Source: Gardnerella vaginalis
GTDB lineage: Bacteria; Actinomycetota; Actinomycetes; Actinomycetales; Bifidobacteriaceae
Length of the DNA: 64,000 bases
Direction: 5' to 3'
NCBI RefSeq assembly: GCF_040427915.1
Contig: NZ_JBETXJ010000002.1
Location: forward strand, 434,001-498,000
In this document: one piece after another, positions 53,271 to 61,919 of the stretch
Layout: every line of letters starts with the position of its first letter
Numbering within the stretch: position 1 is the stretch's first letter
The notes under the pieces: generated by a model
The model's database searches: none
What the model saw: only the letters and a program-made list of their open reading frames with translations
Told to the model about the DNA's origin: nothing
Made by a program: the position numbers and the translations under genes

Positions 53271-54383
53271 ATGTCTGTAGAAGAAAATATGCAGCATAAT
53301 TTACTCCCAGAAGGTGCAGAATTATTAAACGGATTATATTCTGTAAGGGATTATATACAAAAGTTTAATGAAAAACTTAGCTTGTTTATGCAAGCAGAAA
53401 AAGAAAAACGACAATTACTATCTGAACAGCAACTTATTCTTAAAAAACTTATCAAAACAGACAGTACTAAAGAAAAATCTGATTATGGTCTTTTTATGGC
53501 TGGTATAGCCTTTAGCATCGTATTCGGAGTTATTACTGCACTAAGCGGCAATATTAACGGACTTATTTTTTGCGTAGTTATAACAGCTGTATTTGCTGTT
53601 GGAAAAGCAAAAAATAGCAAAACAATGTTAAATATAGGAAGAGTCTTACTTATTCTGCTTATATTAGCTTGGCTTAATGGATTGTGGAATACTTATACTT
53701 TTTCGGTTAAATACAACAATATTGGATCGTTTGTAATTTATGCTGCTATTAATGTTATTGCATTTATTGTTGCAGCTATTGTGGCTGCGATTATTGTTAA
53801 AAAATATAATAAAAAAATTAATCGCGATAACAATAAAGAAGAAAAACGTGTTTCTGCATTAAATGCACAAATTAAAGAAAAGAATGATCAGATTGTTCAA
53901 CACAATAACATGGTTGACGAACGTCGTAGTGCATTATACAAAGAAATGAATGACATTAAAGAGCATATGCTTGCAGAAACTTCTTCGTGGTATCCAAATG
54001 ATTACTATGTTTTAGATTCTGTTGAATATTTTATTTCTCTAGTTAAGAATCACGAGGCAGATACAATCAAAGAGATGATTACTGCATACAAGCGAGATCA
54101 ATATCATAACCAAGTTCTTAATAATCAAATGGATATGAGGCAAAAGCTAAATGCTATGGTCGATAATCAGAAGACAATGCTTGAGAATCAAGAAGAGATG
54201 ATTAAGCTACAGAAGATTTCTAACGTTCTTCAAACTATACAATGTGTTAATGGCTTTATTATTGCAGGCAACACAAGCGCAATTGCTAACAATACAAGCG
54301 CAATTGCTAACAACACTAGAGAGATTGCAGACAATACAAGAGGAATCGAACAGAACACTCGTCCTCGTTCTTCGTGGTTCTAA
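53271..54383 (+). CDS. membrane/coiled-coil protein of unknown function
   Basis: 370 residues, very AT-rich. An N-terminal helix-rich segment (~1-75), four hydrophobic helices (~78-180), then a long Lys/Glu/Gln coiled coil (~180-330, with repeated NQMDMRQKLN and QEEMIKLQ) and a C-terminal tail of NNTSAIANNTSAIANNT repeats ending in RPRSSWF. AAGGAAA precedes the ATG. Nothing in it matches a known enzyme; it looks like a membrane-tethered structural protein. Base composition is lower in GC than most of the window, which could mean recent transfer. Confidence 0.6.
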   Translation: MSVEENMQHNLLPEGAELLNGLYSVRDYIQKFNEKLSLFMQAEKEKRQLLSEQQLILKKLIKTDSTKEKSDYGLFMAGIAFSIVFGVITALSGNINGLIFCVVITAVFAVGKAKNSKTMLNIGRVLLILLILAWLNGLWNTYTFSVKYNNIGSFVIYAAINVIAFIVAAIVAAIIVKKYNKKINRDNNKEEKRVSALNAQIKEKNDQIVQHNNMVDERRSALYKEMNDIKEHMLAETSSWYPNDYYVLDSVEYFISLVKNHEADTIKEMITAYKRDQYHNQVLNNQMDMRQKLNAMVDNQKTMLENQEEMIKLQKISNVLQTIQCVNGFIIAGNTSAIANNTSAIANNTREIADNTRGIEQNTRPRSSWF

Positions 54384-54413
54384 AAAATATTTAGATAAAA
54401 CACAAAATAAAAC

Positions 54414-54454
54414 ACGAGTGGCGGCAGGTTCTCAGAGAAATCTACCGCCACTCG
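54414..54454 (+). terminator. terminator of the coiled-coil protein gene
   Basis: 11-bp stem ACGAGTGGCGG/CCGCCACTCGT followed by TTTTTAT, with a smaller inner pairing AGGTT/AATCT. Confidence 0.85.
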
Positions 54455-54475
54455 TTTTTATAAACAGTTAAACTA

Positions 54476-54688
54476 TTAAGCTTCTACTGGATTAGATACT
54501 TCAGATTCTTCCTTATCTGTCTTTTCAGCACCTAAATCGATTGGTGAAGAGCTGTTCTCCCATGGCTGCTCCCATGGATCATAATCAGGATTATGCTGCT
54601 TGTATACATACAATGCTGCAATACCTGCGAGCAGTGCTCCAAAGAGCAGTGCAAAGAACTTCCAACCGCCAGAGGACCTGTTCTCCAT
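54476..54688 (-). CDS. small single-pass membrane protein
   Basis: About 70 residues: a short basic N-terminus, one helix (FFALLFGALLAGIAALYVY) and an acidic, Pro/Glu/Asp-rich tail. The ATG at 54688 has AGGAG five bases upstream. It is of the size and shape of small actinobacterial DUF-type membrane proteins, but I do not recognise a named family. Confidence 0.65.
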   Translation of the reverse strand: MENRSSGGWKFFALLFGALLAGIAALYVYKQHNPDYDPWEQPWENSSSPIDLGAEKTDKEESEVSNPVEA

Positions 54689-54858
54689 GATGGCTCCTTT
54701 CGTCAAGCTGACCTGCTCGTCCAAGTCAACAATTTATATCGAGTTTTACTCGCGTACTCACTATCATAGTGATTTTTTTCAATACTCGCATCTTTTTTAT
54801 CATATAGATTGGTTACAAATATTTAAACTTTGTGTATGCGATTAGATAATGTTATTTT

Positions 54859-55560
54859 ATGAACAATTTTGATGTAAAAAATATTATTAGGCGTTTTAAG
54901 ATTAATTGCAAAAGCGCTACATATTCACTCATTTATATTTGTGTGTTTGTTTGGCTTGTTGAAATTATTCTTCATACTTTTTCGCCAAACTTGTATCAAG
55001 TACTTATTGAGAATACAGCATTTTCTCCATTTTTGATTAAAAAATCTATTTGGACTTGGTTTACATCTATGTTTGTTCATTCTCCTGGATTTAGCCACAT
55101 ATTTTTCAACATGCTCTGCTTATATTCTCTCGGAATAGAATTAGAGAAATTCTTTGGCAGGTGGAAGTTCTTCTTCCTATATGCCATTTCAGGACTAGGA
55201 GGATGCGTTGCTACCCTACTTTACTGCAGAATTACAGGAAACTGGTTCTTGTCAGCTTATGGCGCATCAGGTGCAATTATGGGGCTTATAGGGGCACTTC
55301 TTGTAGCTCAATGGAGACTCGGTGAAAATACTCGAGGAACTTTGATATGGATTGCTTTAACTCTAGCTATGCCTATTATTATTCCAAATATCGCTTGGCA
55401 GGCTCATGTTGGTGGTCTTATCACTGGAACAATTTTGGCTACTTTGCTTGGAGTAAATAATCCTATTCTTAAAAAAGCATCTTTTAATGAACGTTTTGCT
55501 ATATATTCTTTACTGATTCTTATTGTGCTCCTAGCTATTTGCATGTTCTGCATATGCTAA
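54859..55560 (+). CDS. rhomboid-family intramembrane serine protease
   Basis: 233 residues, six to seven helices. Catalytic dyad Ser137 in GASGAIMG and His183 in QAHVGG, and the N-terminal HSPGFSHIFFNML loop (histidine and asparagine as in rhomboids). Rhomboids usually lie near crgA in actinobacteria, which agrees with the downstream genes. Very weak SD, start by length and composition. The gene is strongly AT-rich. Confidence 0.87.
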   Translation: MNNFDVKNIIRRFKINCKSATYSLIYICVFVWLVEIILHTFSPNLYQVLIENTAFSPFLIKKSIWTWFTSMFVHSPGFSHIFFNMLCLYSLGIELEKFFGRWKFFFLYAISGLGGCVATLLYCRITGNWFLSAYGASGAIMGLIGALLVAQWRLGENTRGTLIWIALTLAMPIIIPNIAWQAHVGGLITGTILATLLGVNNPILKKASFNERFAIYSLLILIVLLAICMFCIC

Positions 55561-55585
55561 TCAACTTTAAATTACACATATGTAG

Positions 55586-55726
55586 TTCTCCACAATTGTG
55601 GACACACAAGTGGATAACTTGGGTATAACATGGGAATATCTACTCAAGTTATCCACAATGTTGTACACAAACGTTGATAACTCAGTCTTTTAAAACCTGT
55701 TAACAAGTGCATAAAAGTTATCCACA
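55586..55726. other. DnaA-box cluster between rhomboid and methyltransferase genes
   Basis: Within 141 bp lie two perfect boxes TTATCCACA (55649-55657 and 55718-55726), one-mismatch boxes (TTCTCCACA 55586-55594; TTATCCACT on the minus strand 55609-55617) and a weaker one (55672-55680). GTGGATAACTTG (55610-55621) and CAAGTTATCCAC (55645-55656) form a perfect 12-bp inverted pair. The surrounding DNA is AT-rich. This resembles an origin or a DnaA-titration site. Confidence 0.6.
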
Positions 55727-55773
55727 TTTTTTGTAAATTGTGATTTTCTCCAATCTTAATAAGAAATAAAATT

Positions 55774-57081
55774 ATGCAATCTAAATTCAATAATTCAAAA
55801 CATCTAGATCCCCAAAACCAAGAAACACTTGATTTTATTAAGGAAAATCAAGATGTCAATCCTAAAGATGCTGCTTTAAAAGCATCTAATAATCCAAAAA
55901 TCAATGTTTTATTTGCCGTTAATCAAATAAGCGGAAAACAGATTGCAAAAACAAAACTGCCTAATTGGTATATGAATAAACAAGTAATATACCCAGCTCA
56001 CATTTCGATGGAACAATGTTCATCGCAAGCAACCGCACAATATAAAGCGCAGATAGTTCATAATCTTATAAAAGACAATAACTTAAACAAGTCTAAAACT
56101 ACACTAATTGATTTAACCGGCGGATTTGGCGTAGATTGCGCAATAATGAGCAAAGAATTCAATGAATCTATTTGCGTAGAAAAACAAGAAGAATTATCTG
56201 CTATCAGCCAGCACAATATGATTGTAATGGGATTAAAAAATGTTCATTGCGTAAATTGCACAAGCTCTGAAGTATTAAATAACATAAACTCATCTACACT
56301 TATTTACATTGATCCTGCAAGACGTGACCAAAAAGGATCTAGAACATACGCCATAGAAGATTGCACTCCGAATGTTATAAACCTAAAATCACAAATGCTA
56401 GATGTTTCAAAATTTGTGATTATAAAACTATCCCCAATGCTTGATTGGAGAAAAGCTGTCTGTGATTTTAACGGAAACGTTAGTCAGGTACACATAATTT
56501 CTCACAACAATGAATGCAAAGAATTACTTTTAGTACTGGACGCAAATTTACATAACATTGTTGAGATTCATTGCGTTAATAATGAAAATATTACTGTTTT
56601 TTGCGCAAAATATGATTCGTCTTTACACAAGGTTGAAGAATCTTACGAGATTTTAAATAATGCCACAAATGTTATGGAAAATTGGAAAAATTTAGCTAAA
56701 TATGTTTATGAGCCAAACGCATCTATTATGAAAGCAGGATGCTTCAATCTTTTAATACAAAAATATGATGTTTATCAAATCGCAAGCAACAGCCACATTT
56801 TTATTTCAGAAAATTGTAACTCTGATTTTCCTGGAAAAATTTGGAAAATAGAAGGAGTCTGCAGTATGAATAAAAAAGAAATCAAGCAAATTATTTCAGA
56901 CTTAGAGTACGCGAATATAGCCACGTACAATTTTCCAATGAGTGTTAATGATTTGAAGAAAAAACTTAAATTAAAAGATGGTGGTACAACTAGGATTTTG
57001 GCTACTACGGATAGTAAAAACCAGCACGTAATTATTAGAGCAAGTCAAGTAACAGATAAACAGATAATATGCAATAAATAA
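55774..57081 (+). CDS. class I SAM-dependent methyltransferase with THUMP-like domain
   Basis: 435 residues. An N-terminal lysine-rich segment precedes a Rossmann core with LIDLTGGFGVDCA (SAM glycine loop, ~113-125), VEKQEELS, and IYIDPARRDQKGSR; a C-terminal THUMP-like domain begins near residue 355 (GKIWKIEGVC...FPMSVNDLKKKL). Proteins of this kind are best known in Bacteroidetes and some Firmicutes; the composition here is very AT-rich. Possibly an RNA methyltransferase. No SD is evident. Confidence 0.7.
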   Translation: MQSKFNNSKHLDPQNQETLDFIKENQDVNPKDAALKASNNPKINVLFAVNQISGKQIAKTKLPNWYMNKQVIYPAHISMEQCSSQATAQYKAQIVHNLIKDNNLNKSKTTLIDLTGGFGVDCAIMSKEFNESICVEKQEELSAISQHNMIVMGLKNVHCVNCTSSEVLNNINSSTLIYIDPARRDQKGSRTYAIEDCTPNVINLKSQMLDVSKFVIIKLSPMLDWRKAVCDFNGNVSQVHIISHNNECKELLLVLDANLHNIVEIHCVNNENITVFCAKYDSSLHKVEESYEILNNATNVMENWKNLAKYVYEPNASIMKAGCFNLLIQKYDVYQIASNSHIFISENCNSDFPGKIWKIEGVCSMNKKEIKQIISDLEYANIATYNFPMSVNDLKKKLKLKDGGTTRILATTDSKNQHVIIRASQVTDKQIICNK

Positions 57082-57117
57082 ATTAATGGCTGCGCACTCA
57101 TGTACACAGCCATTAAT
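57082..57117. terminator. terminator between methyltransferase and crgA
   Basis: 11-bp stem ATTAATGGCTG/CAGCCATTAAT with a 14-nt loop. A second small hairpin AAAAAGTT/AACTTTTT (57125-57145) follows and overlaps the end of crgA, serving the opposite direction. Confidence 0.75.
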
Positions 57118-57144
57118 CAAAATTTAAAAAGTTCTATTAACTTT

Positions 57145-57546
57145 TTATCTCCAGCACATTGTCATTAAGAATCCAGCCATAACCAAGCATGCTGCAATCA
57201 AAAGGTTAAATGCTCCAATTCCAGGAATTGGTAGAGAAGGATTCAGGTAGTAAACAACCGCCCAGAACAAACCAACAATCATAAGCGTGCAGAAAAGCGG
57301 AACAAACCAACCAGCATTAGCCTTTGTTCCTTTAATTGACTCTTCAACTCGACGAGTATTTTCTTCTTGACGCTTCATCATTCGCTGTATCTGCGGAGAC
57401 AAAGAATCTTTGTCCGCAGTCGCATTCAGAACAGCTTCAACCTGCTCCATAGGCACGCCATACAAATCTTCTTTAGAAGATTCTTTTGCTTCGCCAGCAT
57501 CGGCAGATGAAGCAGCATTCAATGTGTTTAATTCTTCGTCAGCCAT
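57145..57546 (-). CDS. crgA: cell division protein CrgA
   Basis: Small actinobacterial septation protein. 133 residues: an acidic N-tail (~1-70), then the CrgA core with two helices: KANAGWFVPLFCTLMIVGLFW and the C-terminal AFNLLIAACLVMAGFLMTMCWR-type stretch (seen as MAGFLMTMCWR), separated by NPSLPIPGIGAFN. GGAGAG precedes the ATG by eight bases. The N-tail is longer than in many homologues. Convergent with the methyltransferase, divergent from the DUF881 gene, as in the standard neighbourhood. Confidence 0.9.
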   Translation of the reverse strand: MADEELNTLNAASSADAGEAKESSKEDLYGVPMEQVEAVLNATADKDSLSPQIQRMMKRQEENTRRVEESIKGTKANAGWFVPLFCTLMIVGLFWAVVYYLNPSLPIPGIGAFNLLIAACLVMAGFLMTMCWR

Positions 57547-57622
57547 AACAGTAACTCTCCAATCAATCGGCTACACGCTATAATAATAGTTACACTCGAA
57601 CGCAATAAGAAGACTGGATGCT

Positions 57623-58420
57623 ATGGCTAGACAAACAGGTAAACACAGCGCTAAAAAATCGCTGTTGGGAAGCATTGCTGTGGCATTAGCTATCTCTTTT
57701 ACAGGATATTTATTTATTACCAACTTGCGTATTAATCGTACAGCGTTTGTTACATCAGACACTGGTCAGATGGTAGAAAGAAATTCTCAAAGAGCAAAAA
57801 GTTTAAGAGAAGATGTTAAAGAATTAGATTCACAAGTAAATCTTCTAAACAAAACTTTAACAAATAATACAAATGATGCAGATTCTTCCGACGATACTGG
57901 CGCTAGCACAATACTCCCAGCAATACAGGGACCTGGAATTAGTGTTACACTGAACGATTCACCACTGTGGAAAACGGCCGTAAACGGGTCTGGAAGCTCA
58001 GCAAACATAAATGACTATGTAATTCACCAACAAGACATAGAAGCGGTGGTAAATGCCCTTTGGAGAGGCGGAGCAGAGGCAATAACAATCCAAGACCAAC
58101 GCATACTATTCAATTCTGCTGTTGTTTGCATCGGAAATGTGCTTATGTTACAAGGTCATCAGTACTCGCCACCGTATAGAATATCTGCTATTGGCTCAAT
58201 CGAAGACATGGTAGATGCGCTGGATGATTCTCCAGCAATTCGAACATATAAAGACTATGTCAGCGGTTTTGGGTTGGGATGGAAAGTGGAAAAAAAGACT
58301 AATCTAAAATTCGCAGAATCTTCTGCACTTTTACAGCCACTACGATATGCTTCGGTTCCAAAAGATGCCGATTTTATTAGTAGTAGCATTTCGCCACAAC
58401 ACCATTCCAACAGGCAATAA
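57623..58420 (+). CDS. DUF881 family membrane-anchored protein
   Basis: 265 residues: one N-terminal helix (SIAVALAISFTGYLFIT), a coiled-coil segment (~50-85), and the DUF881 domain with GPGISVTLNDSPLW and AVVNALWRGGAEAITIQDQRI (as GGAEAITIQDQRI). It lies between crgA and a class E sortase, the typical place in actinobacteria. The function is unknown; an extracytoplasmic role in division or cell-wall assembly is inferred. Confidence 0.88.
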   Translation: MARQTGKHSAKKSLLGSIAVALAISFTGYLFITNLRINRTAFVTSDTGQMVERNSQRAKSLREDVKELDSQVNLLNKTLTNNTNDADSSDDTGASTILPAIQGPGISVTLNDSPLWKTAVNGSGSSANINDYVIHQQDIEAVVNALWRGGAEAITIQDQRILFNSAVVCIGNVLMLQGHQYSPPYRISAIGSIEDMVDALDDSPAIRTYKDYVSGFGLGWKVEKKTNLKFAESSALLQPLRYASVPKDADFISSSISPQHHSNRQ

Positions 58421-58429
58421 AGGAGTAAC

Positions 58430-59545
58430 ATGAAGCGTTCTAACAATATGCACGAACGTAGCGAAACCAAACACGGCAAAACCAGTATTATCTGGCAAGC
58501 AGTTGGTGTTGTAGGAGAACTTCTTATTTCTTTCGCTGTTATTTGTGCACTGTATATTGTCTGGCAAATGTGGTGGACGGGCGCACAAGCTGAACATATA
58601 CAAGTTGAAACACGTCAATCTGTTTCTTGGACAAACCCTGCTGCTGGTCCTAAAACAAAAATTGCTCTTCCTCAAGTAGACAATCCTCCTAAATTACAGG
58701 GCGTCAAACACGGAGATCTTCTAGCGCGAATCTATATTCCGCGCTTCGGTGATCAATGGGAGCGTAATGTTATTGAAGGCGTAGATATGGAGATACTTAA
58801 TCGTAGAGGATTAGGTCATTATCCTAAAACTGAGTTGCCTGGAGAAATTGGAAACATTACAATTATTGGCCACCGCAATGGTTATGGTCAACCTCTTGCA
58901 GATGTTGATAGGTTCCAAAAGGGAGATCCTATTATTCTTCGAACTAAAGATTATTGGTTCGTTTACAAATACATTACTCACAAGATTGTCAGACCAGAAC
59001 AGGTTGAAGTTCTTGACCCAGATCCAATAAACCATAGTAAAGAGCCAAAGAAACGCATGATTACGATTATTACATGCGAGCCTAAGTTCTCTACGCCTAA
59101 GTTCCGCTTTGTTAGCTTTGGAGAGCTTGACTATTGGGCTAAAGTTTCTGACGGTATTCCAAAAGAGCTTTCTACTTTAGACGAAAACGGAAAAGTTAAG
59201 TTTGTTAATAACGAGAAACAATCTTTGATTTCTCACCTCGATTCACTTGTTCCGCTTATGATCGGTGCACTGGTAGTATATCTGATTATTTTTGCTGCTG
59301 GAGCTATTGCATGGCAGTGGCCTTTAAGACGCGAGATTAAAGCAGGTCTAAAGCCAAAGCCTGAATTCAGCATCTTTGGCGGACTTATGAGGCTACAGCC
59401 TGGAATTCTTCCAGTGAGATTAATTCTCTCCTTGATTATCTACCTAATATTAATGATGATACTTATGCAATGGGTATACCCGTTTGTTTCGGCAAATATA
59501 CCATTCTTAAGAGAGATGTCAGCATATACGGCAACGCCTTACTAA
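58430..59545 (+). CDS. class E sortase
   Basis: Transpeptidase that anchors surface proteins. 371 residues with two N-terminal-region and two C-terminal helices flanking an extracytoplasmic sortase domain. Catalytic His148 (IIGHRNGYG), Cys216 (TIITCEPKF) and Arg226 (PKFRFV). AAAGGAG is four bases before the ATG and ten bases separate it from the DUF881 gene. Having extra C-terminal helices is typical of class E enzymes. Its sorting-signal substrates are not in this window. Confidence 0.9.
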   Translation: MKRSNNMHERSETKHGKTSIIWQAVGVVGELLISFAVICALYIVWQMWWTGAQAEHIQVETRQSVSWTNPAAGPKTKIALPQVDNPPKLQGVKHGDLLARIYIPRFGDQWERNVIEGVDMEILNRRGLGHYPKTELPGEIGNITIIGHRNGYGQPLADVDRFQKGDPIILRTKDYWFVYKYITHKIVRPEQVEVLDPDPINHSKEPKKRMITIITCEPKFSTPKFRFVSFGELDYWAKVSDGIPKELSTLDENGKVKFVNNEKQSLISHLDSLVPLMIGALVVYLIIFAAGAIAWQWPLRREIKAGLKPKPEFSIFGGLMRLQPGILPVRLILSLIIYLILMMILMQWVYPFVSANIPFLREMSAYTATPY

Positions 59546-59589
59546 AGGTTAAGTAGATAAGAAATAAGTAGATAAGATTAATAGATAAT

Positions 59590-59627
59590 AAAAATCAGGG
59601 TTAGGATAATTTCTTAACCCTGATTTT
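59590..59627 (+). terminator. terminator of the DUF881-sortase unit
   Basis: 13-bp stem AAAATCAGGGTTA/TAACCCTGATTTT with a loop, then T-rich sequence. Confidence 0.85.
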
Positions 59628-59630
59628 TGT

Positions 59631-59667
59631 TGTATAAGATTAAACAATTTGTATAAGATTAAACAAT
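59631..59667. repeat. 18-bp direct repeat TGTATAAGATTAAACAAT, two copies
   Basis: Identical copies at 59631-59648 and 59650-59667, just beyond the sortase terminator. Confidence 0.7.
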
Positions 59668-59740
59668 CTACTCTTGGTTTATATGTAGTTTATATGCAAA
59701 CTAACTAAAACACGTAGATACTAAACATGCACTTAATTAA

Positions 59741-59798
59741 TATAAAAAAGAATATAAAAAAGAATATAAAAAAGAATATAAAAAAGAATATAAAAAAG
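59741..59798. repeat. 12-bp tandem repeat TATAAAAAAGAA, 4.8 copies
   Basis: Units begin at 59741, 59753, 59765, 59777 and 59789 and are identical; the array abuts the pknB terminator. Confidence 0.85.
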
Positions 59799-59827
59799 CC
59801 AGTAAGCTTATTAAACTTACTGGCTTT
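59795..59827 (-). terminator. terminator of the pbpA-pknA-pknB unit
   Basis: Perfect 12-bp stem AAAGCCAGTAAG/CTTACTGGCTTT with a 9-nt loop, then a T-run on the minus strand, supplied by the tandem repeat. Confidence 0.9.
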
Positions 59828-59834
59828 ATGTTTT

Positions 59835-61919
59835 TTACAAACCTGTATCTGTTGTTGTAGTAGATGTAGACGGGTCTTCAGTAGAAGGTTTATTCAAGTC
59901 TAATCCAGTACCTGGCTTTGTAGTATCTGACGGAGGAGTAGCAGATTTCACGGTCAAAGTGATTGTTGAACCTTTGTCAATCTTTGATCCTTCTTTTTCA
60001 GACATTCCAGTAACTATGTCATCATCTTTAGCTGATGCATCAGATGCGACAACCTTAAAACCTTTTGCTTCCAATACTTGTTTAGCCTGCTTGAAGGTTA
60101 CAGTACCAACAGACAAACGAGGAACTTCAACCTTAGGCTTTCCTTTAGAAACATATACTGTTACAGAGCTATGAGGCTTTACTGCAGCTCCAGAAGACGG
60201 GTTCATCTTAGTCACAGTTCCTTCAGATGCAGTATCAGATTCTTCCTCAACAACATTTACAGTAAAACCAAGATTTTGCAATTCGCTTGTTACAACATCC
60301 TTAGATTGTCCAACTAAACCATCAGGAATCTTTGTAAGACCAGAAGAAATGTATAAGGTAACCATAGATCCCTTATCTGCAAACGAATCTGCAGAAGGAT
60401 CTGTACGAGTAACGTGATTCTTCTTAACTTCCGTACTATCTTCTACACGAACATTAGATATCTTAAATCCAGCACGTTCAAGAGCTTTACGTGCTACATC
60501 TTGCGATTTACCAGTAACATCTGGAACCTTAGTAGACTGTGGACCTACAGAGAACCATACGCTTACTCTAGATCCTGAAGAAACCTTAGCTCCACCTTTA
60601 GGAAGCTGCTTGGTAAAAGTTCCTTCTGGTTGAGAAGATTTATCATCTTCCAAAATATCTGGGATAAGACCAAGAGCTCGCAACTTTTCGCGAGCAGCAT
60701 CCTGCGTTGTTGTTTCTGTAAATGTAGGAACTACAACTTCTCCAGCAAGTTTACTGCGATTCAAAACCAATAAAATTCCAGCAACAACAATTGCACAAAC
60801 TACAGCAGATATAACGGAAGTAATAACAATTCTCTTACTTCTTTTTGCTCTATTAGCTGCAAGCTGCGCTGCTCTAGTGTTATAACCAGTATTTTGAGTA
60901 TAAGGCTCAAATTGACCTGTAATAGCACCAAAGCTTTGTGTTGATGCAGTATCAGCATTGTTCATTGCTTGTGTTGCAGCATTCTGCTCAGCCTGCTTTC
61001 TAGCACGCATATTAGCCAAATCCGTCAGAGGATTAAATGCTGCAGCAACAGGAACACCACCATTCATAAAAGCCAATATGTCATTTTTAAATTCTGCGGC
61101 AGTTGCATACCTATTCTGACGGTCCTTCGCCATTGCTTTGGCACAAATTTTATCCCACATAACAGGAAGACCAGGAACAAGCGTACTTAATGGCGTTGCA
61201 ACCTCAGACACATGCTGATACGCAATTGCAACAGCTGAATCACCTGTAAAAGGAGGTCTACCAGTTAGCATCTCATATAAAACACAGCCAGCAGAATATA
61301 AGTCAGATCTCATATCTACTTGTTCTCCACGAGCCTGTTCAGGAGACAAGTATTGAGCAGTTCCAACCACACCCTGTGATTGTGTCATTGTTGTTGCAGA
61401 ATCGTCCAATGCCCTAGCGATTCCAAAATCCATAACTTTGACAATGCCCTGCTCGGAAATCATAATATTTCCAGGCTTAATATCCCTATGAATTACACCC
61501 ATTCTGTGCGAATACTCAAGAGCATTAAGAACTCCGAGCATAACCTGCTCAGAGTCTCTTTGACTCAAAGCACCATTCATTTTAAGAATATCGCGTAAAG
61601 TTTTACCCTTAACATATTCCATAACAAGATATGGCAGATGCTCTTCTACACCATTGTCATCTTCTACAGATTCTTCTCCAGAATCATAAATATTAACTAT
61701 GTTAGGATTGTTCATCTGAGCAATTGAATGTGCTTCTCTGCGGAATCTCGATAAGAAAATCTCATCATTTGCCAGATCAGAACGCATAATTTTAACCGCA
61801 ACAGTACGACCAAGACGTTTATCTTCTGCGATTCTCACCTCGGCCATTCCGCCACGACCAATTAATTCACCTAATTGGTACCGTCCATTCGCTAATGAGG
61901 TAGGCATTGTGTTACTCAT
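59835..61919 (-). CDS. pknB: Ser/Thr protein kinase with PASTA domains, PknB type
   Basis: 694 residues: a cytoplasmic kinase domain (~12-270) with GRGGMAEV, VIHRDIKPGNIM and DFGIARAL, an activation loop TTMTQSQGVVGT, a membrane helix (~366-390) and four extracytoplasmic PASTA repeats (~395-660), which bind peptidoglycan fragments. The C-tail is Thr/Ser-rich. It controls growth and wall synthesis. AAGGAG is five bases before the ATG, which overlaps the pknA stop (ATGA). Confidence 0.95.
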   Translation of the reverse strand: MSNTMPTSLANGRYQLGELIGRGGMAEVRIAEDKRLGRTVAVKIMRSDLANDEIFLSRFRREAHSIAQMNNPNIVNIYDSGEESVEDDNGVEEHLPYLVMEYVKGKTLRDILKMNGALSQRDSEQVMLGVLNALEYSHRMGVIHRDIKPGNIMISEQGIVKVMDFGIARALDDSATTMTQSQGVVGTAQYLSPEQARGEQVDMRSDLYSAGCVLYEMLTGRPPFTGDSAVAIAYQHVSEVATPLSTLVPGLPVMWDKICAKAMAKDRQNRYATAAEFKNDILAFMNGGVPVAAAFNPLTDLANMRARKQAEQNAATQAMNNADTASTQSFGAITGQFEPYTQNTGYNTRAAQLAANRAKRSKRIVITSVISAVVCAIVVAGILLVLNRSKLAGEVVVPTFTETTTQDAAREKLRALGLIPDILEDDKSSQPEGTFTKQLPKGGAKVSSGSRVSVWFSVGPQSTKVPDVTGKSQDVARKALERAGFKISNVRVEDSTEVKKNHVTRTDPSADSFADKGSMVTLYISSGLTKIPDGLVGQSKDVVTSELQNLGFTVNVVEEESDTASEGTVTKMNPSSGAAVKPHSSVTVYVSKGKPKVEVPRLSVGTVTFKQAKQVLEAKGFKVVASDASAKDDDIVTGMSEKEGSKIDKGSTITLTVKSATPPSDTTKPGTGLDLNKPSTEDPSTSTTTTDTGL

